Part shown: one piece after another, positions 14,620 to 22,610 of the stretch | How positions within the stretch are numbered: position 1 is the stretch's first letter | Layout: the number at the start of each line of letters is the position of its first letter | Source of the DNA: Candidatus Parcubacteria bacterium | GTDB lineage: Bacteria > Patescibacteriota > Minisyncoccia > Phycocordibacterales > Zambryskibacteraceae | DNA length: 32,597 bases | Direction: 5' to 3' | NCBI GenBank assembly: GCA_019661895.1 | Contig: JAIFWO010000006.1 | Coordinates: 1-32,597 of the forward strand | Notes under the pieces: model-generated | What the model was told of the DNA's origin: nothing | Database searches by the model: none | Seen by the model: only the letters and a program-made list of their open reading frames with translations | Position numbers and translations under genes: made by a program

Positions 14620-15193
14620 CTCGGTCGGTGTACTCGCCGTTCTCGGTGTTGACCCGGACGATGTCGCCCTCCTTTATAAACATGGGCACCTGGATCTCCG
14701 CGCCGGTTTCAAGGACGACCGCTTTGGTGCCGCCCTGGGCGGTGTTGCCTTTGACGGCTGGGTGAGCCTCGATAACTTTAAGATCCATTTTGATCGGGAG
14801 CTTGAGACCGATGATCTTGCCTTCGTCACTCTCGCCATCGTCGAAGATCATGGCGTTGACCACAGTATTCTCCTTTAAGAACTTTGAGGCCGAACCGATC
14901 ATAGTTTCAGGGAGCATGAAGCGCTTGGAAGGATCTTTGATCTCTCCGAACCAGAATTCGCCCTTGTTCGTGTATAAATACTTCACCTCCTTCTTAGAGA
15001 TGTCGGCTTCCTCGGCTTTGTCGGAGACGTGGAAGGAATGCTCGACGATGCGGCCAGTCAAGAGCGAGCGCATCTTCACGGCATTAACGGGTTTCCTCTG
15101 TTGTTTGCGAAAGACGTGCGAGTCGATGACCTCGTAGGGCTCGTCTTCGAAGATGATATATTTCCTTTCCGTAATTTCGTTGTATTCAAGCAT
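14609..15193 (-). CDS. efp: Elongation factor P with non-canonical loop
   Basis: EF-P rescues ribosomes stalled at polyproline. The 194-aa protein has the three beta-barrel domains: N-terminal KOW-like (MLEYNEITERKYIIFEDEPY), central OB (VKYLYTNKGEFWFGEI) and C-terminal OB ending in GDIVRVNTENGEYTDRV. The modified loop, KPGKG in E. coli with Lys34, reads RKQQRKPVNA here. Gln therefore sits at the modification position, with Lys/Arg on both sides. I recall similar QQRKP loops in CPR proteins. No epmA/epmB-type gene is in the window. It is transcribed towards the small membrane gene and overlaps it by 11 bp. Confidence 0.93.
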   Translation of the reverse strand: MLEYNEITERKYIIFEDEPYEVIDSHVFRKQQRKPVNAVKMRSLLTGRIVEHSFHVSDKAEEADISKKEVKYLYTNKGEFWFGEIKDPSKRFMLPETMIGSASKFLKENTVVNAMIFDDGESDEGKIIGLKLPIKMDLKVIEAHPAVKGNTAQGGTKAVVLETGAEIQVPMFIKEGDIVRVNTENGEYTDRVTL

Positions 15194-15233
15194 GTGGCTG
15201 ATTTTTAAGGAGGATAGCGACTATAAAAATCGC

Positions 15234-15266
15234 CATCCCGAGCCTCTCAAGAGGCGAGGGGAGACG
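15234..15266. repeat. REP-like palindromic element upstream of efp
   Basis: CATCCCGAGCCTCTCAAGAGGCGAGG contains the perfect core GCCTCT-CA-AGAGGC inside partly complementary flanks. The layout 'CATCCCGAGC...GCGAGGG' resembles dispersed intergenic palindromes of many bacteria. Only one copy is visible here. Confidence 0.4.
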
Positions 15267-15302
15267 CCTATTCTAACGAAGAATGAGAAATTGTCTAGCC
15301 GT

Positions 15303-15329
15303 TTGACAAATGTATTTATGGAGTATAAA
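15303..15329 (+). promoter_or_regulatory. Promoter of the UVR-like small gene
   Basis: TTGACA and TATAAA separated by 15 bp (short), about 40 nt before the ATG at 15368. Confidence 0.45.
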
Positions 15330-15367
15330 AATAATCTCGGGCGATACTCTTGTTCAAGGAGAACTAT

Positions 15368-15574
15368 ATGTCGGAGTCCAATCTTCCAAAGGAAGTTCAG
15401 GCAATGCTCGACAGATGTAAGAGGGAAGACGCAAGCATCGGCCTTTTAACCGAGGTGAATACTCTGAAAGAAGAGCGAGTGAAGGATCAGGATTTCGACT
15501 CGGCAAATGCACTTCGTGAGGCTGAGCGTAACATTCAAATCAAACTGAGAGAATGCAAGCTCCCTCCAGCATAG
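15368..15574 (+). CDS. Small protein with UvrB/UvrC-like helical motif
   Basis: A 68-aa product beginning MSESNLPKEVQAML. The C-terminal half (LKEERVKDQDFDSANALREAERNIQIKL) fits the two-helix UVR motif, in which a short helix, 'xDFxxA' and 'LRxxE' recur. That motif mediates UvrB-UvrC contact and occurs in unrelated small proteins. I chose ATG 15368 over the track start because AAGGAG lies 8 nt upstream. It is a stand-alone unit with its own promoter and terminator. Confidence 0.65.
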   Translation: MSESNLPKEVQAMLDRCKREDASIGLLTEVNTLKEERVKDQDFDSANALREAERNIQIKLRECKLPPA

Positions 15575-15595
15575 CCGCCCATTCGGGTGGTTTTT
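15575..15595 (+). terminator. Terminator of the UVR-like gene
   Basis: CCGCCC-ATTC-GGGTGG (one G-T pair) followed by TTTTT, directly at the stop codon. Confidence 0.8.
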
Positions 15596-15905
15596 ATAAA
15601 AAGTAAACCACGGCGGAGGTGCCGTGGTTCTGGCTCAATGCGATGTCATGACGGAGCACCCTTGTATGGGGCCGTCGCCTCTTCCTGAGATACTCGGTTC
15701 TGGTGATCCCGACGCTCACCTCAACGCGTGCCGGCCGACGCGGTCGTGGTTGATTTTAGACGAGCCCTCTATTCTTCCGCTTCAGTCTGGCCTCAATCCC
15801 GTCTTACAAGACGGTCAGCCGTCCTCTCTGGAAGCCTCCGGAAAAGTTATCGCTCAAGCGTCTTGCCTACAAGGATAGTACCCCTGTCGCATCATTTTTA
15901 CAAGC
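15596..15905. other. Non-coding gap downstream of recA, rich in inverted repeats
   Basis: I see no convincing gene; the short ORFs here have poor starts. The segment holds ACCACGGC/GCCGTGGT (15607-15629), whose minus-strand reading is followed by TACTTTTT, a good terminator for recA transcription. It also holds CCGTCTT-AC-AAGACGG near 15800 overlapping GACGG/CCGTC, which are mutually exclusive hairpins. A minus-strand 3' UTR RNA of recA is possible. Confidence 0.4.
15604..15629 (-). terminator. Probable terminator of the recA transcript
   Basis: On the minus strand AACCACGGC-ACCTCC-GCCGTGGTT, followed by TACTTTTT. It lies about 280 bp beyond the recA stop, so the mRNA would have a long structured 3' UTR. 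Confidence 0.6.
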
Positions 15906-16949
15906 CTAAGCTTCCTTTAGTTTCTTCCGGATATCTTTAAGGATTTGGTCTGAGACTTTTTTGTTTTCCTTCAAAAATTGTCTTGTAGCATCATAGCCTC
16001 GGCCCAATTTTACTTCCTCTCCGCCTTCAGGGGTATAGGCATAGGATGTACCGGACTTTTGCATGATGCCCATCTTCTCACCGAGGGCGATGATCTCGCC
16101 CTCGCGGCTAATGCCTTCGTTATACATTAAATCGAACTCAGTTTGTTTGAATGGAGGAGCGACTTTGTTCTTCACCACCTTCACGCGGATGCGCCCGCCC
16201 ATGACCTCTTCGCCCTTCTTGATCTGGGCGATGCGACGAATGTCCAAGCGCACTGAGGTGTAGAACTTAAGGGCCTTACCTCCCGGAGTCGTCTCGGGGT
16301 TGCCAAACATCACTCCGATCTGCATGCGGATCTGATTTATAAAGATCACGATAGTCTTCGACTTGGCCACGATGGCGGTGAGCTTCCTCAGAGCCTGGCT
16401 CATGAGACGGGCCTGCTTGCCGACGTGGTGCGCGCCCATCTCGCCTTCGATCTCATCTTTCGGAGTGAGAGCGGCTACCGAGTCGATGACGATGACATCC
16501 ATCTTGCCGCTGCGTACCAAACTCTCGACGATCTCAAGAGCTTGCTCGCCTGTGTCTGGCTGAGAGATGAGGAGGTCGTTAATGTTCACGCCAAGACGGG
16601 CGGAGTAGTCTGGGTCCATGGCGTGTTCGGCGTCGATGAAGGCGCAGAGCCCTCCCATTTTCTGCGCTTCGGCAATGACATGCAAGGAGAGAGTGGTCTT
16701 ACCGGAAGATTCTGGACCGAAGATCTCAATGATGCGTCCGCGGGGAAGACCGCCGACCCCAAGCGCTGCATCGAGACCGATGGAGCCAGTGGGTATTGCA
16801 TCGATGCCAACCTTCGGCTTCTCGCCGAGCTTCATGATGGCTTCTTCACCGAATTTGGTGCGGATGGCGTCAAGGGCGCTGTCTATATTCTTGGAATCGT
16901 CTCTGGTTCCCATCTCTTTCGGCGGCTTTTCTGTTTTTGTTTTTTTCAT
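15906..16949 (-). CDS. recA: Recombinase RecA
   Basis: Forms filaments on single-stranded DNA for homologous recombination. Of 347 aa, residues 1-30 are a basic N-terminus. Walker A is GPESSGKTT (about 77-85), Walker B is in [12 protein letters not shown], loop L1 covers the [20 protein letters not shown] region, and loop L2 follows [24 protein letters not shown] start at [14 protein letters not shown] (16949) because the 16967 extension (MISLNH) is atypical; no SD distinguishes them. The C-terminus is short and basic, without the long acidic tail of E. coli RecA. The predicted terminator is at 15604-15629. Confidence 0.95.
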   Translation of the reverse strand: MKKTKTEKPPKEMGTRDDSKNIDSALDAIRTKFGEEAIMKLGEKPKVGIDAIPTGSIGLDAALGVGGLPRGRIIEIFGPESSGKTTLSLHVIAEAQKMGGLCAFIDAEHAMDPDYSARLGVNINDLLISQPDTGEQALEIVESLVRSGKMDVIVIDSVAALTPKDEIEGEMGAHHVGKQARLMSQALRKLTAIVAKSKTIVIFINQIRMQIGVMFGNPETTPGGKALKFYTSVRLDIRRIAQIKKGEEVMGGRIRVKVVKNKVAPPFKQTEFDLMYNEGISREGEIIALGEKMGIMQKSGTSYAYTPEGGEEVKLGRGYDATRQFLKENKKVSDQILKDIRKKLKEA

Positions 16950-17005
16950 GTGATTTAGCGAAATCATGTCAGCGCAATGTCCATTGGGCGCCGACGAGAG
17001 TGCTT

Positions 17006-17350
17006 TTAATTAAGGACGACCCGTATAAGCTTTTCTGTCTTCCGGCCAAACCGATCCGTGGCCACCAGTTTAATTATATTCAGTCCGGGAGAAGCAATCA
17101 ATTTGTCGTGCCACAGGCCCTCTTTATCAGTATATATCTGCCGGTCGTCGAGCGTTAGGAGGACAGCATTTCTGGCCTGGCCGCTTATGGTTACAACTGG
17201 ACTCTTAAGAGCTTGATTTTCTAAGGGCTCAAGGACTGAGAGCCGAGGGCCAAAGATGAGCAAGCGAGCCTGGAAGAGGAAGTAGAGGAGGAGAAGGACG
17301 GCGAAGGTTATAAAGATTGCCTTGCGCGGGTTGATCTCGGAGAGGATCAT
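17006..17350 (-). CDS. Membrane-anchored Ig-like small protein
   Basis: A 114-aa product with a basic N-terminus, one membrane segment (about 11-30, [20 protein letters not shown]) and a single beta-sandwich domain outside ([20 protein letters not shown] ... LIRVVLN). That domain resembles bacterial Ig-like folds of the 'Glucodextranase B'-type (PL-N-x-V-x-SP-V-x-I-x-G pattern). The ATG overlaps the ftsK stop by 4 bp (ATGA), so it is coupled to FtsK and may act at the division site; that role is inference. Confidence 0.7.
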   Translation of the reverse strand: MILSEINPRKAIFITFAVLLLLYFLFQARLLIFGPRLSVLEPLENQALKSPVVTISGQARNAVLLTLDDRQIYTDKEGLWHDKLIASPGLNIIKLVATDRFGRKTEKLIRVVLN

Positions 17351-19503
17351 AGAGAGTCTGATTCGCCGAAGCCCTCCGCGCTGCCGCCAGCTGTGGCGCC
17401 GATGACCTCGCGCGGTTTGGCGCCGGAGCCTGGGCCGATCACCCCCTTTTCCTCAAGGAGGTCGATGAGACGTGCGGCGCGGGCGTAGCCGATGCGGAGT
17501 TTGCGTTGGAGATACGAGGTCGAGGCCTTGCCGGCTTCTATAACGATCTCTCGAGCTTCTTCGTACAACTCATCGTCATCTCCCGGGTCGCCGCCGTCTT
17601 CGAGCGAGGCGCTAAAGATGGCATTGGAAGTATTTTCTGCAGAGAAGTTTATTTCATCATTCAGCTCCTCCGCATAGGTATCGACCAAATACTTCACCAC
17701 CTTCTTCACCTCACCCTCTGAGATGTAGGCAGACTGAATACGCTCTGGCTTGGCCATCTCGCCGCCTTGATAGAGCATGTCTCCCGCGCCAAGAAGCTTC
17801 TCCGCCCCGGCGGCGTCGAGGATAGTGCGCGAGTCTATCTGCGAAGCCACTTGGAGCGCGATGCGGGAAGGGACGTTGGCTTTAATCAGTCCGGTAATGA
17901 CGTTTACCGAGGGGCGCTGGGTCGAGATAAGCAAGTGGATGCCGACGGCGCGGCTCATTTGGGCCAAGCGCACGATAGCCGACTCAAGCTCGCGCGGATA
18001 GGCTTGCATGAGGTCCGCCAACTCGTCGATGATGATGACGATGTAGGGCATGGTGTGTCCGTCCTTGGAATTTTTGTGGTACGAGTCGATGTCGCGGGCC
18101 GATTCCTTTTCCAAGACATCATAGCGGCGATCCATTTCTTTGGCGGCCCACTTCAGAGCGAGGATGGCCTTCTTGGCATCGGTAATGACTGGAGTAAGGA
18201 GGTGGGGGATCTTGTTGTAGAGAGTGAGCTCGACGCGCTTCGGGTCGATCATGATGAACTTAAGATTCTCAGGCGGGTTTCTAAAGAGGAGGGAGTTGAC
18301 GATGGCGTGGATAGTGACCGATTTGCCCGAGCCAGTTGCACCGGCCACCAGAGCGTGCGGCATCTTGGCGAAGTTGGCAAAGTGCGATCGCCCAGCTACA
18401 TCCTTGCCGAGAGCGACGAGGAGCGGCTTCTCGGACTCAGCGTACTCGTGCTCGGAGAGGAGCGAGCCCAAGCCCACCGTGGTCTTGGCGGTGTTGGGCA
18501 CCTCGATCCCGACCAAGGACTTCCCCGGGATCGGTGCTTCGATGCGCACTGGGTGCGCGGCTAGAGCGAGCTCCAAGTTGGTCTGGAGACCCAAGATCTT
18601 TGAGAGCTTCACACCCTCCGCCGGCTTAAGAGCGTAGCGAGTGACGGAGGGACCAATAGAGATCTCATCCATCTCGACGATGATGCCGAAGTTTTGCAGC
18701 GTGCGCTTGATCAAATTGGCGTTGGCCTTAATGTCACCGACTCCGGGCTTGCCGCGGTCCTTCTCGAGGAGAGAGAGTGGGGGAGGAGCCCAAGCCTTGC
18801 CCGAATGTCTATTAATGGTAGGGATAAAGCCCTCCGACTCTAGAGGTCTCTCGAAGAACTTCTTAATCTTTGGCTCCTCTTCCTTGGCGGGTAGCGGAGA
18901 CTGGGTGGCGTGGGCAACCTTCTCTACTGCGGTCTGGACGGCGGCGTTCTCGATAGGGAGAAGACCTTCTTCCGGAACCTTTCTTTTAAAGAGTGCAGCT
19001 ACGAGGCGCAAGAAGTCGAGCTTGATGGTGGTATTGAAGATCACTAGAACCGAGATCACGATCAGAGCCAAGAGAATGATGATGGAAATGTAAGTGGCAA
19101 AGAGCGAGAGGAGAGGTCTCGAGATAAATCCTCCGACTACGCCGCCCGAGAGCGGGAAGAGGGTGTCAGTCAAACCCAAAGCAGAGAAGAAGAATAAAGC
19201 GGAGCCCAAAGTCTGCGGCAGGGCGAAGTTCTTCTCGTGCGAGCGGAAGAAGGATATGGAGAGCATGACAAAGACCAGAGGCACTAAGTAGTATCCAATA
19301 CCAAAGAGGAGGGTGAGACCTCGGTAGGTCATGCCGCCAACGGGGCCGCCCTTACCCGCAGCTGAGAGGAGGAGGAAGAGGGTAATGACCGCCGTGAGGA
19401 TGCCAAGGATGGCGTTAGTCGTTTCTTTAGAAATGAGCTCTCGTGATTCCTCAGTATCGCGACCCCTCTTCTTTTTTTCTTTTTTAAGATCTTTCTTGGC
19501 CAT
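17347..19503 (-). CDS. ftsK: DNA translocase FtsK/SpoIIIE
   Basis: Pumps chromosome DNA through the closing septum. The 718-aa protein has four predicted membrane helices (about 28-170), a short linker (no long Pro/Gln-rich region) and alpha/beta motor domains with Walker A GATGSGKSV (about 386-394) and Walker B IVIIIDELADLM (about 485-496). It ends in a gamma winged helix (SYLQRKLRIGYARAARLIDL) that reads KOPS-type sequences. The highly charged N-terminus (KKDLKKEKKKRGRDTEE) is cytoplasmic. No SD. It is divergent from the winged-helix regulator at 19656 and coupled to the 17006 gene. Confidence 0.95.
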   Translation of the reverse strand: MAKKDLKKEKKKRGRDTEESRELISKETTNAILGILTAVITLFLLLSAAGKGGPVGGMTYRGLTLLFGIGYYLVPLVFVMLSISFFRSHEKNFALPQTLGSALFFFSALGLTDTLFPLSGGVVGGFISRPLLSLFATYISIIILLALIVISVLVIFNTTIKLDFLRLVAALFKRKVPEEGLLPIENAAVQTAVEKVAHATQSPLPAKEEEPKIKKFFERPLESEGFIPTINRHSGKAWAPPPLSLLEKDRGKPGVGDIKANANLIKRTLQNFGIIVEMDEISIGPSVTRYALKPAEGVKLSKILGLQTNLELALAAHPVRIEAPIPGKSLVGIEVPNTAKTTVGLGSLLSEHEYAESEKPLLVALGKDVAGRSHFANFAKMPHALVAGATGSGKSVTIHAIVNSLLFRNPPENLKFIMIDPKRVELTLYNKIPHLLTPVITDAKKAILALKWAAKEMDRRYDVLEKESARDIDSYHKNSKDGHTMPYIVIIIDELADLMQAYPRELESAIVRLAQMSRAVGIHLLISTQRPSVNVITGLIKANVPSRIALQVASQIDSRTILDAAGAEKLLGAGDMLYQGGEMAKPERIQSAYISEGEVKKVVKYLVDTYAEELNDEINFSAENTSNAIFSASLEDGGDPGDDDELYEEAREIVIEAGKASTSYLQRKLRIGYARAARLIDLLEEKGVIGPGSGAKPREVIGATAGGSAEGFGESDSL

Positions 19504-19586
19504 TATCGCTAGGATTTGTACACAATCATATCACACTGCTTTAAAACACTTTTTTCCGGCCTTGGCCATTGCACGATATGTCTCTA

Positions 19587-19623
19587 ATGTCCTATACTGT
19601 TCGGGACTTGCAATAAAGGACAT
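19587..19623. promoter_or_regulatory. Possible operator: inverted ATGTCCT boxes
   Basis: ATGTCCT (19587-19593) and AGGACAT (19617-19623) form a 7-bp inverted repeat spanning the -35 box of the winged-helix gene. Further related boxes are ATGGACAT at 19635 and ATGTCCT at 20364-20370, in the long leader of the next gene. Confidence 0.4.
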
Positions 19624-19636
19624 TTCATGATATAAT
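19608..19636 (+). promoter_or_regulatory. Promoter of the winged-helix gene
   Basis: TTGCAA, 17-bp spacer, consensus TATAAT. The -10 box contains the first two bases of the ATG at 19635, so that codon cannot be in the mRNA. It moves the real start to ATG 19656. Confidence 0.7.
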
Positions 19637-19655
19637 GGACATATTGATAAAAGAC

Positions 19656-20306
19656 ATGGGAAATAAAGGACTTAATGCAAAAAAGACAGAAAAGCTTGTA
19701 ACGGCCATTTATTTGCTTACAAGCTTCTTCGAAGATAAAGAGCCTATGAAATGGCGCTTGCGAGAGCTCGGCTCTAAGCTATTGTCTCAGAGAGAGAACC
19801 ATACGGTTGTCCAAGAGATCATGAGCCTCATGTCCGTGGCCAAGCACTCTGGTCTCATTACGGACATGAACTTCGAAATCATTCACCGCGAATTCTCGCG
19901 CCTCTTGCCCGAGCCGATCTCGCTAGAAAATCTTCTTGTCTCTGACACTTCCGTGGCTTACCAAGAGCCGCCTCGAGAGAAGCCGTCGCTCTACGTGGCT
20001 TCTTCACTTCCTACACCAACATATCCTCGTGAGCCTGAAGTAAAGGACAAATTGCCTGAGAGGGCATCGGAAGAGAAGAAGACTCTAAAAGAATTTGGGG
20101 CCGTAGCCGTGAAGAAGAATAGCCGTCAAAGCGTTATTATTAGCCTCCTGAAGCGCAAGAAAGAGATAATGATTAAAGACGTCTCTCCTCTTATAGATGG
20201 CGTCAGTGAGAAGACTATCCAACGCGAGCTTTTAGCTATGGTTCAGGCCGGTATTCTAAAGAAAGCAGGGGAGAAGCGTTGGAGCCGATATTCTCTTGCC
20301 GAGTAG
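19656..20306 (+). CDS. Winged-helix DNA-binding protein
   Basis: A 216-aa protein when started at MGNKGLNAKKTEKLV. Residues about 12-85 are helical (LVTAIYLLTSFFEDKEPMKW ...). The middle is Pro/Glu-rich and flexible. The C-terminal 60 residues form a DeoR/GntR-like winged helix (NSRQSVIISLLKRKKEIMIK, then GVSEKTIQRELLAMVQAGIL). I choose 19656 because the TATAAT box overlaps the track start at 19635; the leader is then about 13 nt. The repeated ATGTCCT boxes around its promoter and upstream of the S-layer-like gene suggest it represses itself and perhaps that gene (inference). Confidence 0.7.
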   Translation: MGNKGLNAKKTEKLVTAIYLLTSFFEDKEPMKWRLRELGSKLLSQRENHTVVQEIMSLMSVAKHSGLITDMNFEIIHREFSRLLPEPISLENLLVSDTSVAYQEPPREKPSLYVASSLPTPTYPREPEVKDKLPERASEEKKTLKEFGAVAVKKNSRQSVIISLLKRKKEIMIKDVSPLIDGVSEKTIQRELLAMVQAGILKKAGEKRWSRYSLAE

Positions 20307-20323
20307 GCCAAAATATGTATAAT
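20296..20323 (+). promoter_or_regulatory. Promoter of the S-layer-like gene
   Basis: TTGCCG, 16-bp spacer, consensus TATAAT, overlapping the end of the regulator gene. It implies a leader of about 180 nt carrying an ATGTCCT box and a hairpin. Confidence 0.5.
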
Positions 20324-20399
20324 ATAGTAGAGTTATCCACAAGTATTTATAGGTGTTTCCATATGTCCTCTATATACTTAAGTGGTGTAAATTAGCAGC

Positions 20400-20430
20400 T
20401 TGCCGGCGAAGGCTTATCCGTCGCCGGCAA
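20400..20430 (+). promoter_or_regulatory. Leader hairpin of the S-layer-like gene
   Basis: TTGCCGGCGA and TCGCCGGCAA form a perfect 10-bp stem around 11 nt, followed by TTAAAA. The tail is not a proper T tract, so a stabilising 5' hairpin or weak attenuator is more likely than a terminator. Confidence 0.55.
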
Positions 20431-20509
20431 TTAAAACCCGTATTGTCACTCCACCATTCATTAGTAGTTTTGGAGAAAGCACTACGCATTAAAAGAATTT
20501 AGAATCAAA

Positions 20510-22423
20510 ATGATCAAATCAAGAATCGCACGATTTGCTGGTATCGCCGCAGGCGCAGCATTCGCCTTGAGCTTTGCCCCAGTGGCAGGTGCTCAGACGG
20601 TTGCACAGCTTCAGGCTCAGCTTGCTACGCTTATGGCGCAGATCCAAGCTTTGCAAGGAGGCTCCGCTTCTGCTTCGGTTTCCTTCACTCGCGACCTCAC
20701 GGTTGGCAGCACTGGTGCAGACGTTACTGCTCTTCAGCAAGTACTCGTCTCTAAGGGCTTCCTTACCATTCCTGCAGGCACAGCGTACGGCTACTTCGGT
20801 GGCCTTACTAAGGCGGCAGTGGCTCGTTGGCAGGCATCAGCTGGAGTTACTCCAGCCGCTGGCTACTTCGGACCTAGGTCTCGCGCAGCATGGGCAGCAA
20901 CCATGGGTAACCCTACCTCTGGCAACACGACCACTGGCGGTACTGTAAGCACTGGTAATACTGGCGGCGCTATCACCACCCCTGGTGTTGAAGGCACTCT
21001 CTCGGTTACCTCCGCTCCGGTTTCGACTGGCACGCTCTTCGAAGGCAACAAGAATGCTACCATTCTCGCTTTCAAGGCTAAGGCTCAGACTTCTGACATC
21101 GCTGTTCAGCGCGTCAAGCTTGACCTCGGTACTGCTACTACCATCTACAACAAGATCTACTCAAAGATGAGCCTTGTAGATGAGGCTGGCAATACTCTTG
21201 CTTCCGCTAACTTGAATTCAACATCAGTCGTCAAGGACGGCTCGAACTACTACCTCACCCTTTCTGGTTTTAGCTCGGTTATTCCTCACGACACCACCAA
21301 GACCTACAGCATCAAGGCCGATGTTCGAGACAATATTGACTCGACCGACATTGATACCGAGACTTACACAGTAAGACTCGCTGCAAACGGTGTTCGTGGA
21401 GTTGACGGTGCAGGTATTGACCAGTTCTCACCAACTCTCGCTACTGACGTCACAAAGACGATGTCGTTTAGCGCAGCATTGACTGAGAGCGCAACGCTTA
21501 CTCTTTCTACTGGCGCCGACACTCCGATCACTCAGGAAGTTGTCGCCTCGGAAGGTGCTAACAACAATGAGCTCGATAAGGTTACACTCCTTACCTTCGA
21601 TGTGAGGGCTACTAAGGACAACGTACTCCTTACCGATCTCGTTGCTACGGTTACTCGCGCAGCAGGTGCCGCTACTGCCTCATCGACATACTTGTATGTT
21701 GATGGGAATCAGATCGGTTCCGCTTCGCTTACGACTTCGACTGCGACCTTCTCGGACATTGACTACACCATTCCTAAGGATACGACCAAGACCTTTACGC
21801 TCAAGGCCGATATCCGTTCAGCAAACACTACTCAAACCACCATCGTTGCCTCAGTGGCAAACAGCGGTTTGACAGCTGAGAACAGTGTCGGAGACAGTGT
21901 CTCGAAGTCTGGTTCAGCAACCGGCAACAACATCCTCGTCAGGAGCGATGGTCCGGTCTTCACCTTGGTATCTAAGAGCATCACTTACACAGCCGGTGGC
22001 TTCTCTGGAGCAACCTCGACTGCTAAGGCAACCTTCGTTCTTAACATCAAGGCTGTCGGAAATGATGTGTACTTCGGTACTCAGGCAGCATCCTCGACCT
22101 TCGGATTCGGAGTGTACAAGGCAGCAACCCTTACTACTCTCAACGTTTCCTCGTCAACCAGCTGGTCGGTTCCTGCATCAGGAGTCGTTACCTCTGGCTT
22201 GAGCACTGGTCAGGCATTCAAGATCTCCGAGGGTCAGACGGCAACCGTTTCGGTTGACTTCATCTTCGAGGGTCGTCAAGCTACTGGTGCACTCGTCGGT
22301 ACTGACGCATACGCGGTCGGTCTCGAGTCCATCAAGTGGTCACTTACTGGTAACGACACCACGTCGTCTACATTCATGGCAGGTCGCTCTGAGTGGAGGA
22401 CTTCTACGGTGACAATGCCGTAA
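20510..22423 (+). CDS. Exported S-layer-like surface protein with peptidoglycan-binding domain
   Basis: A 637-aa secreted protein, probably abundant. The signal peptide is about 1-28 (FAGIAAGAAFALSFAPVAGA|Q). A short coiled coil (AQLQAQLATLMAQIQALQ) follows, then a PG_binding_1-type domain (about 60-128, VGSTGADVTALQQVLVSKGF, AVARWQASAGVTPAAGYFGP). A Thr/Gly/Asn linker (130-160) leads to Ser/Thr/Val-rich beta domains to the end. The long leader hairpin, dedicated promoter and strong terminator fit high expression. The peptidoglycan domain probably tethers it to the wall. The precise family is not recognised; the S-layer role is inference. Confidence 0.8.
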   Translation: MIKSRIARFAGIAAGAAFALSFAPVAGAQTVAQLQAQLATLMAQIQALQGGSASASVSFTRDLTVGSTGADVTALQQVLVSKGFLTIPAGTAYGYFGGLTKAAVARWQASAGVTPAAGYFGPRSRAAWAATMGNPTSGNTTTGGTVSTGNTGGAITTPGVEGTLSVTSAPVSTGTLFEGNKNATILAFKAKAQTSDIAVQRVKLDLGTATTIYNKIYSKMSLVDEAGNTLASANLNSTSVVKDGSNYYLTLSGFSSVIPHDTTKTYSIKADVRDNIDSTDIDTETYTVRLAANGVRGVDGAGIDQFSPTLATDVTKTMSFSAALTESATLTLSTGADTPITQEVVASEGANNNELDKVTLLTFDVRATKDNVLLTDLVATVTRAAGAATASSTYLYVDGNQIGSASLTTSTATFSDIDYTIPKDTTKTFTLKADIRSANTTQTTIVASVANSGLTAENSVGDSVSKSGSATGNNILVRSDGPVFTLVSKSITYTAGGFSGATSTAKATFVLNIKAVGNDVYFGTQAASSTFGFGVYKAATLTTLNVSSSTSWSVPASGVVTSGLSTGQAFKISEGQTATVSVDFIFEGRQATGALVGTDAYAVGLESIKWSLTGNDTTSSTFMAGRSEWRTSTVTMP

Positions 22424-22474
22424 GGTTTACTAACCGGATCCTAGCTTAGGCTTCGCCTAAACTAGCCCAGTTAA

Positions 22475-22505
22475 CAAAAACACCCTCATACGGGGTGTTT
22501 TTGTT
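22475..22505 (+). terminator. Terminator of the S-layer-like gene
   Basis: AAAACACCC-TCATAC-GGGGTGTTTTT: a long A-tract/T-tract hairpin followed by GTTTG. Strong and potentially bidirectional. Confidence 0.88.
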
Positions 22506-22525
22506 TGTCTAAAGTTATCCCCACT

Positions 22526-22548
22526 TATACCAAGGGGAGGCCTCCGTA
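22526..22548 (-). repeat. REP copy, left inverted
   Basis: Reads TACGGAGGCCTCCCCTTGG on the minus strand. With 22581-22603 it makes a long inverted repeat around about 32 bp, whose arms TATACCAAGG/CCTTGGTATA and CCTCCGTA/TACGGAGG pair. Confidence 0.8.
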
Positions 22549-22580
22549 CGGAAATTCATTGCTGTGTATAACTATTTCTA

Positions 22581-22603
22581 TACGGAGGGGAGGCCTTGGT
22601 ATA
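22581..22603 (+). repeat. REP copy, 5' flank of RAYT
   Basis: 23 bp identical to 23250-23272 (TACGGAGGGGAGGCCTTGG plus TATA). It ends 7 nt before the RAYT ATG. Its terminal TATACT could act as a -10 box for the gene. Confidence 0.85.
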
Positions 22604-22610
22604 CTAAATC

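Noticed and set aside
15624-15940. Plus-strand ORFs of 84 and 70 aa downstream of the UVR-like gene
   Set aside because: Poor starts, no SD, overlap with hairpins and with the end of recA, and no recognisable protein pattern.
17767-18564. Long plus-strand ORF of 265 aa
   Set aside because: It is antisense to the conserved FtsK motor domain and has no family resemblance.
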